A stretch of DNA of 11,184 nucleotides from NCBI GenBank assembly GCA_002389265.1, contig DGOD01000267.1, positions 22,129 through 33,312 of the forward strand, read 5' to 3'. A program made the translations under genes and the position numbers. The stretch comes from Gammaproteobacteria bacterium UBA4475. GTDB lineage: Bacteria; Pseudomonadota; Gammaproteobacteria; Pseudomonadales; Azotimanducaceae. The notes beneath the pieces are model-generated. The model made no database searches. It was not told where the DNA came from and saw only the letters and a program-made list of their open reading frames with translations. This document shows positions 7,079-11,184 of the stretch, in pieces (position 1 is the first letter of the stretch; every line of letters starts with the position of its first letter).

Positions 7079-7107
7079 TTTAACTCTGCACGTCTTTACC
7101 GTACAAT
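7079..7107 (+). promoter_or_regulatory. Candidate sigma70 promoter for the rpsP operon
   Basis: TACAAT (7102-7107) is one base from the -10 consensus. TTTAAC (7079-7084) stands 17 bp upstream as a weak -35. The start would be near 7114, leaving a leader of about 55 nt. Read-through from ffh is also possible, since no convincing terminator is seen in 6963-7078. Confidence 0.4.
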
Positions 7108-7117
7108 ACCGGCCCTT

Positions 7118-7152
7118 TCGGCAGCCCTAATTTCTGCCGAGCCTGTATTTTT
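7118..7152 (+). promoter_or_regulatory. Hairpin in the rpsP 5' leader
   Basis: TCGGCAG (7118-7124) pairs perfectly with CTGCCGA (7134-7140) around a 9-nt loop. GGC (7111-7113) and GCC (7141-7143) can extend it across a bulge. A run of five T (7148-7152) follows after a short gap, immediately before the AAAGGA ribosome site (7153-7158). It could be a leader attenuator or an element that sets translation of bS16. The 7-nt gap to the T-run makes efficient intrinsic termination doubtful. Confidence 0.45.
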
Positions 7153-7168
7153 AAAGGAAATCAAGAAC

Positions 7169-7447
7169 ATGGTAACGATTCGGTTATCCAGAAGTGGCAG
7201 TAAGAAACGCCCTTACTATTTCATTAGCGTCGCCGACAGTCGTGTTAGTCGTGACGGCCGTTTTATTGAGCGCTTGGGATTCTTTAACCCGGTTGCCCGT
7301 GGCGCAGACGAAAAGCTTCGTCTGGACCTGGAGCGCTACGATTACTGGACTCGTCAAGGCGCGCAGTGCAGTGATCGCGTCGCGCAACTGGTCAAAGACG
7401 CGCGCAAATTAGCGGCAGCGACCCCTGGTGAGGAAGCTGCGGCTTAA
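7169..7447 (+). CDS. rpsP: 30S ribosomal protein bS16
   Basis: This 92-residue protein of the 30S body is needed for small-subunit assembly. The N-terminus [17 protein letters not shown] and the following [19 protein letters not shown] and [18 protein letters not shown] blocks match the bS16 family along its whole length. The C-terminal tail is alanine- and glutamate-rich. The start is the ATG at 7169 with AAAGGA (7153-7158) upstream. The same frame is open back to 7040, but those 43 residues precede the universally conserved MVTIRL start and are leader sequence. It is the first gene of a four-gene translation operon, 8 bp before rimM. Confidence 0.97.
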   Translation: MVTIRLSRSGSKKRPYYFISVADSRVSRDGRFIERLGFFNPVARGADEKLRLDLERYDYWTRQGAQCSDRVAQLVKDARKLAAATPGEEAAA

Positions 7448-7455
7448 CTGACGGA

Positions 7456-8010
7456 TTGAGTGATTCAAAATTGCCAGACTCGTCGCAGGGACCTATTGCG
7501 ATAGGGCGGATTTCGGCGGTTTATGGTTTGAAAGGCTGGGTAAAAGTTTTTTCTTTCACCGAACCGAAGGAGCAGATTTTCACTTATCAGCCTTGGCTGA
7601 TTAAAAAAGCTGACTCTAGAGCGCCACTGCAATCCTTTGAGGTCGTGTCGGTCAAGGTTCATGGCAAGGGTCTTATTGCTTTGCCAGTGGATTGCCAGGA
7701 TCGAGATCAGGCGCTGCTGTATGTAGGGTACGAAATCTGGACGGCCAGTGAGCAACTGCCCAGTCTGGAAGCGGGAGAGTTTTATTGGCGCCAGCTCGAG
7801 GGTCTGAAAGTGATCAACGAGGCGGGTCAGTATTTTGGCAAGGTCGATCATCTGCTCGAGACTGGCGCAAATGATGTGCTGGTGGTGAAGGCCGATAAGG
7901 GCAGTATCGATGACCGCGAGCGGCTAATTCCTTATGTGGAGCCGCAGTACATCCGCGAAGTTGATCTGCAGCAAGGTACGATTTTTGTGAACTGGGATGC
8001 GCAGTATTAA
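7456..8010 (+). CDS. rimM: Ribosome maturation factor RimM
   Basis: This 184-residue protein associates with free 30S subunits, near uS19 in the head, and promotes 16S rRNA processing and 30S maturation. The N-terminal RimM beta-barrel (about 12-95) opens with IAIGRISAVYGLKGWVKVFS. The C-terminal PRC-barrel domain (about 105-180) includes GEFYWRQLEGLKV, TGANDVLVV and LIPYVEPQYI, all typical of the family. The start taken is TTG at 7456; a second in-frame TTG lies at 7471. Neither has a properly spaced ribosome site, since ACGGA abuts the first directly. Translation probably depends on ribosomes finishing rpsP 8 bp upstream. Weak initiation agrees with the low yield of RimM relative to the ribosomal proteins known for the E. 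coli operon. Confidence 0.95.
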   Translation: MSDSKLPDSSQGPIAIGRISAVYGLKGWVKVFSFTEPKEQIFTYQPWLIKKADSRAPLQSFEVVSVKVHGKGLIALPVDCQDRDQALLYVGYEIWTASEQLPSLEAGEFYWRQLEGLKVINEAGQYFGKVDHLLETGANDVLVVKADKGSIDDRERLIPYVEPQYIREVDLQQGTIFVNWDAQY

Positions 8011-8054
8011 TTTTCTGCGTGCACCGGGACAAGTAGAAAGACGAGGAAGCTGGT

Positions 8055-8828
8055 ATGTGGATGGGAATCGTGACGTTATTCCCGGAAATGTTCCAGGCAG
8101 TGGCTGACCATGGGATTACCCGGCGGGCGTTAGCGTCAGGTTTGCTGGAGATGGCGATATGGAATCCGCGGGATTTTGCCACTGACAAGCACCGGACGGT
8201 AGACGATAAGCCTTATGGCGGTGGGCCAGGCATGTTGATGAAGGTTGAGCCTTTGACGAAAGCCATTGAGGCCGCAAGGCTGGCCGCTGGCGCAGACTGC
8301 AGAGTGATTTACTTGTCACCCCAGGGGAAGCGCCTGGATCAGGCGGCGTTGGATAGTCTGGCGAACCGGGAGCGGATCATTTTGGTTGCCGGACGTTATG
8401 AAGGCATTGATGAACGGTTGATGGGTGCCGTGATCGATGAAGAATACTCCATTGGAGACTATGTCTTGAGTGGAGGTGAGTTGCCTGCCATGGTTTTGAT
8501 TGATGGCATTACCCGATTATTGCCGGGTGCGGTGGGCGATCCGGAATCAATTGAATTTGATTCTTTTAAGACGGGTTTGTTGGATTACCCGCAATATACG
8601 CGGCCAGAAGTGGTCGGTGGAATGCAGGTGCCGCCAGTGTTACTGAGTGGCAACCACCAGAAAATTCAGCGCTGGCGGCTACAGCAGGCGTTAGGGCGGA
8701 CATATGAACGTCGACCGGATTTATTGGAAGGTCGGGAAATGAGTGAGACGGAACAGCAGTTGTTGGATGAGTACTTGCAAGATCAGTTGCAAGAGCACGC
8801 TACCCAGCCTCGGCTAATTGAGGATTAA
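8055..8828 (+). CDS. trmD: tRNA (guanine-37-N1)-methyltransferase TrmD
   Basis: This 257-residue SPOUT-class enzyme methylates G37 next to the anticodon of tRNAs reading CNN codons, using S-adenosylmethionine, and so prevents +1 frameshifting. The N-terminal trefoil-knot domain contains [11 protein letters not shown] (51-61), [10 protein letters not shown] (113-122) and [15 protein letters not shown] (131-145), which form the cofactor pocket. R154 and D169 match the catalytic residues known from E. coli Trm[11 protein letters not shown] (175-184) leads into the helical tRNA-binding C-terminal domain. The ATG at 8055 has GAGGA (8043-8047) 7 nt upstream; ATG at 8061 is less well spaced. The gene is 44 bp after rimM and 4 bp before rplS. 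Confidence 0.98.
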   Translation: MWMGIVTLFPEMFQAVADHGITRRALASGLLEMAIWNPRDFATDKHRTVDDKPYGGGPGMLMKVEPLTKAIEAARLAAGADCRVIYLSPQGKRLDQAALDSLANRERIILVAGRYEGIDERLMGAVIDEEYSIGDYVLSGGELPAMVLIDGITRLLPGAVGDPESIEFDSFKTGLLDYPQYTRPEVVGGMQVPPVLLSGNHQKIQRWRLQQALGRTYERRPDLLEGREMSETEQQLLDEYLQDQLQEHATQPRLIED

Positions 8829-8832
8829 CCTG

Positions 8833-9192
8833 ATGAAGAATAAATTGATCGCAGATATCGAGAATGCCCAGCTCAAGCAGGACATTCCCGCATTTGGCCC
8901 CGGTGATAACCTGGTTGTTCAGGTTAAAGTTCGCGAAGGTACGCGAGAACGATTGCAGGCCTATGAAGGGGTTGTTATTGCCAAGCGTAATCGTGGCATC
9001 AACTCTGCGTTCACTGTCCGCAAGATTTCTCATGGTGTTGGCGTTGAACGAACTTTCCAGGCGCACAGTCCGCTGATTGACAGCATTACAGTGGTACGTC
9101 GCGGTGATGTTCGGCAAGCGAAGCTATACTACCTGCGTGAACTCAGTGGTCGTAGTGCGCGTATCAAAGAGAAGTTGGCCAAGCGGGTCTAG
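8833..9192 (+). CDS. rplS: 50S ribosomal protein bL19
   Basis: This 119-residue large-subunit protein lies at the 30S-50S interface. The blocks [51 protein letters not shown] and [17 protein letters not shown] follow the bL19 family throughout. The start is ATG at 8833 with GAGGA (8820-8824) inside the end of trmD; the trmD stop is only 4 bp upstream, so translation is probably coupled. A TTG at 8818 in the same frame would add five residues and overlaps that ribosome site. This is the last gene of the operon, followed within 17 bp by an intrinsic terminator. Confidence 0.98.
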   Translation: MKNKLIADIENAQLKQDIPAFGPGDNLVVQVKVREGTRERLQAYEGVVIAKRNRGINSAFTVRKISHGVGVERTFQAHSPLIDSITVVRRGDVRQAKLYYLRELSGRSARIKEKLAKRV

Positions 9193-9208
9193 ACTCGGCA
9201 TCTTCGAG

Positions 9209-9238
9209 AAAAAACGTCGCCATAGCGGCGTTTTTTTT
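9209..9238 (+). terminator. Intrinsic terminator of the rpsP-rimM-trmD-rplS operon
   Basis: AAAAAACGTCGC (9209-9220) pairs with GCGGCGTTTTTT (9225-9236) around the CATA tetraloop, with a single T-G wobble, and runs into eight T (9231-9238). The A-tract on the left side makes it potentially active on the other strand as well, though no minus-strand gene lies nearby to need it. Confidence 0.92.
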
Positions 9239-9309
9239 CGCCTGAATTTATCCATTACCAGTCCATCTGTAAGTTGTTCGCTGACCTTATTCCGCTGTAA
9301 GGTGTCATC

Positions 9310-10200
9310 ATGTCGAATCAGATCATTGATAAGTTTCTTGATAGCCAGTGGCTCGAAAAGGGTTTAAGCCGCAATACCTTGGAATCCTATGGTAGAGACC
9401 TCAAGGCGTATTCGACCTGGCTTGAACAACAACCTCTAGAGCTCCTCCAGGTCCGACGAGAAGATCTGCTGCGTTATCTTGCAGCCCGTATGGGCAGCGG
9501 ATTGAAAGCTCGCTCTACCGCTCGTGCGTTGTCGTGCCTGCGAGGCCTATATCGCTATTTGCTGCGAGAGAATCTCATTCGCCTGGATCCCACCCTGCGC
9601 ATTGATAATCCGAAACTAGGTCGCCCCCTGCCTGATACACTCAGCGAACAAGATATTGACCGATTGCTCGGCGCGCCCGATCCGTTGACGTTATTGGGGC
9701 TTCGAGATCGCACCATGCTCGAGGTGCTATATGCCACAGGACTGCGAGTCACCGAGCTCGTGTCGCTGCGGCTGACTGATATTAACTTACGACAAGGCGT
9801 TGTCAGAGTCATGGGTAAAGGCAGCAAGGAGCGCCTAGTGCCTCTTGGCGAGGAGGCGATAGCCTGGATTGAGCATTTTTTGCAGACAGCGCGAGAACCG
9901 CTGCTGAAAAATAGCCTTTATGAAGATGTGGTATTCCCCAGCAATCGCGGCCAGATTATGACCCGCCAGGCGTTCTGGTACCGAATAAAAGCCCATGCAC
10001 GAACGGCGGGCATTACGCGCAAGCTCTCGCCTCACACGCTGCGGCATGCCTTTGCGACCCATTTGCTGAATCATGGCGCAGACCTGCGGGTTGTGCAGCT
10101 GCTGTTGGGGCACAGTGACCTGTCCACCACTCAGATCTACACGCACGTCGCCCAACATCGGATGAAAGAATTACATCTGGCTCATCATCCTCGCGGTTAA
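9310..10200 (+). CDS. xerD: Tyrosine recombinase XerD
   Basis: This 296-residue site-specific recombinase acts with XerC at dif sites, under FtsK control, to resolve chromosome dimers at division. The N-terminal SAM-like core-binding domain spans about 4-88 (FLDSQWLEKGLSRNTLESYG). The catalytic domain is about 108-290. The active-site set is complete: R146 (TGLRVTEL), K170 (MGKGSKERLVPLG), H242 and R245 (SPHTLRHAFATHLL), H268 (LLGHSDLSTTQ) and nucleophile Y277 (IYTHV). The start is ATG at 9310 with AAGGTG (9299-9304) upstream. The protein fits XerD better than XerC by its gene neighbourhood (rplS-xerD-dsbC) and its overall sequence. It is downstream of a strong terminator and so should have its own promoter; none stands out clearly in 9239-9309. 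Confidence 0.95.
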   Translation: MSNQIIDKFLDSQWLEKGLSRNTLESYGRDLKAYSTWLEQQPLELLQVRREDLLRYLAARMGSGLKARSTARALSCLRGLYRYLLRENLIRLDPTLRIDNPKLGRPLPDTLSEQDIDRLLGAPDPLTLLGLRDRTMLEVLYATGLRVTELVSLRLTDINLRQGVVRVMGKGSKERLVPLGEEAIAWIEHFLQTAREPLLKNSLYEDVVFPSNRGQIMTRQAFWYRIKAHARTAGITRKLSPHTLRHAFATHLLNHGADLRVVQLLLGHSDLSTTQIYTHVAQHRMKELHLAHHPRG

Positions 10201-10268
10201 TCTGGGGGATATGACCGCTCAGGTAATAAAATATTCAGTGTGAACCGCCGAATCCAGCATTTGCAGTC

Positions 10269-10274
10269 TATAAT
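10269..10274 (+). promoter_or_regulatory. Candidate -10 element upstream of dsbC
   Basis: A perfect TATAAT lies in the 158-bp xerD-dsbC spacer, about 85 bp before the dsbC start. No good sigma70 -35 box lies 16-18 bp upstream. A TGAACC (10241-10246) faintly resembles a sigmaE -35, but its distance is too long to be persuasive. The rest of the spacer shows no hairpin or coding potential. Confidence 0.35.
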
Positions 10275-10358
10275 AGTCGGCATTCGCATTGGCACTGTTG
10301 GTTTTTAGTGACGGTGTACCAGAGCATGTGACCTTTTGAACCTCGAGGAAGCCAGATT

Positions 10359-11129
10359 ATGGGCCAAATTAAGATAATATTGTTTGCGCTGACGTTGCTA
10401 CTATCACCGGGATTATTGGCTGCGGAAAGTCGAGCTTCGGCGATAACTGCGGTACCAACCGTGAGCCTGAATGCCGACAGCATTCGTGAGCGTCTGTTGC
10501 AGGCCAGGCCTGGGTTGCCAATTCTGAGTATCGAGGCCAGTCCGTTAGCCGGTTTTTGGGATGTGAAATTACCCGGCGGCCAAACACTGTTTGTGTCGGC
10601 CAATGGTGAGAATTTTATCGTTGGCGAGCTATTTGCAATCACTGACAATAACTTTGTGAACATCTCCGAGCAGGGTCGAGATAGGGAGCGCAAGCAGTTA
10701 TTGGCCGACATTGACAGCAAGGATATGGTGATTTTCAAAGCGTCCACGGGTGAGCCCAAAGCGGTGGTTACCGTGTTCACCGATATCGACTGTGGCTATT
10801 GTCGCAAGCTTCACCAAGAAGTGCCTGAAATGAATCGTCGAGGCATCGAGGTACGGTACCTTGCTTATCCTCGGTCAGGTATCGGCTCACCTTCTTACGA
10901 CAAGTTGGTGTCTGTTTGGTGTGCTGATAATCCTCCGATGGCGTTGACCTTGTCCAAAGGCGGCTCAGATTTACCCGTTCGCACCTGTGCCAACGCGGTA
11001 GCTGAACAGTACCAACTCGGTGCCGAGATGGGGGTTTCAGGTACGCCAAGTCTGGTGTTTGAAGATGGCAGGATGCAAGCGGGCTACGTTCCTGTGGATC
11101 AACTCGCAGCGGTGTTGGGGCTGAATTGA
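10359..11129 (+). CDS. dsbC: Periplasmic thiol:disulfide interchange protein DsbC
   Basis: This 256-residue disulfide isomerase repairs wrongly paired disulfides in periplasmic proteins and is kept reduced by DsbD. A signal peptide covers about 1-22: a lysine near the N-terminus, hydrophobic IILFALTLLLSPGLL, and likely cleavage near the AA at 21-22. The N-terminal dimerisation domain (about 38-100) is followed by a linker helix and the thioredoxin-fold domain (about 125-256). The redox motif is CGYC (145-148) in VFTDIDCGYCRKLH, and the cis-proline is P230 in GTPSLVF. C188 and C210 fit the structural disulfide of the family. ATG at 10359 has GAGGAA (10345-10350) 8 nt upstream. Its place after xerD is conserved in gammaproteobacteria; a homoserine dehydrogenase gene often follows, but would lie outside this window. 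Confidence 0.95.
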   Translation: MGQIKIILFALTLLLSPGLLAAESRASAITAVPTVSLNADSIRERLLQARPGLPILSIEASPLAGFWDVKLPGGQTLFVSANGENFIVGELFAITDNNFVNISEQGRDRERKQLLADIDSKDMVIFKASTGEPKAVVTVFTDIDCGYCRKLHQEVPEMNRRGIEVRYLAYPRSGIGSPSYDKLVSVWCADNPPMALTLSKGGSDLPVRTCANAVAEQYQLGAEMGVSGTPSLVFEDGRMQAGYVPVDQLAAVLGLN

Positions 11130-11178
11130 GCTGCGAGCTGAGCTTTCATCTTTTACCTTTCACCGTTCACTTTTCAAC
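11128..11178. repeat. Two abutting 7-bp tandem repeat arrays after dsbC
   Basis: Starting at the dsbC stop codon, GAGCTGC (11128-11134) and GAGCTGA (11135-11141) form a two-unit heptamer. After GC, five imperfect 7-bp units follow: TTTCATC (11144), TTTTACC (11151), TTTCACC (11158), GTTCACT (11165) and TTTCAAC (11172). The consensus is TTTCACC, and each unit matches it at five to seven positions. The array may continue past the window end. Intergenic heptamer repeats of this type occur in some bacterial genomes; their function is unknown. Confidence 0.65.
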
Positions 11179-11184
11179 TCTGAG

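Noticed and set aside
7040..7168. In-frame 43-residue N-terminal extension of bS16 from ATG 7040
   Set aside because: bS16 proteins begin at MVTIRL. The region contains promoter-like and hairpin sequences, and the internal ATG 7169 has its own ribosome site.
8818..8832. TTG start for rplS inside trmD
   Set aside because: It would place the start over the GAGGA site that serves ATG 8833, and the added residues are not family-like.

Overview
The window looks like chromosomal core genome from a gammaproteobacterium. The main evidence is gene order. An HlyC/CorC-family gene (yfjD type) and a ypjD-type gene lie divergently from ffh, which is followed by rpsP-rimM-trmD-rplS and then xerD and dsbC. 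This is the arrangement known from pseudomonads and related gammaproteobacteria. The long (type 2) LeuA and the moderate GC content fit that placement. I see no insertion sequence, prophage, CRISPR array, tRNA or rRNA.

Layout. (1) 77-607 encodes a gamma-carbonic-anhydrase-like hexapeptide protein. (2) 608-868 is a regulatory leader for leuA. It holds a well-spaced sigma70-type promoter with a perfect 14-bp palindrome across the -10 and start region. It also holds a 29-codon leucine-rich leader peptide gene and a long-range RNA helix that pairs its leucine codons with the segment just before leuA. (3) 869-2572 is leuA, closely followed by a glutathione S-transferase gene (2600-3286). (4) A short convergent junction contains an 11-bp tandem repeat. 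(5) The minus-strand pair ypjD (5510-4710) and HlyC/CorC transporter (4631-3363) follows. (6) A 78-bp divergent spacer, apparently with one shared -10 element, leads into ffh (5589-6962). (7) The translation operon rpsP-rimM-trmD-rplS (7169-9192) has a 5'-UTR hairpin and ends in a strong intrinsic terminator. (8) xerD (9310-10200) and dsbC (10359-11129) follow. The window ends in two abutting arrays of 7-bp repeats immediately after dsbC.

Functionally, the centre of the window concerns protein synthesis and membrane targeting: the SRP GTPase, two ribosomal proteins, a 30S maturation factor and a tRNA m1G37 methyltransferase. It is flanked by an envelope-associated transporter pair, a chromosome-dimer resolvase and a periplasmic disulfide isomerase. 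The most interesting element is the leuA leader. It looks like leucine-sensing ribosome-mediated attenuation, but has no U-tract terminator, so control may act on translation initiation or by another route.
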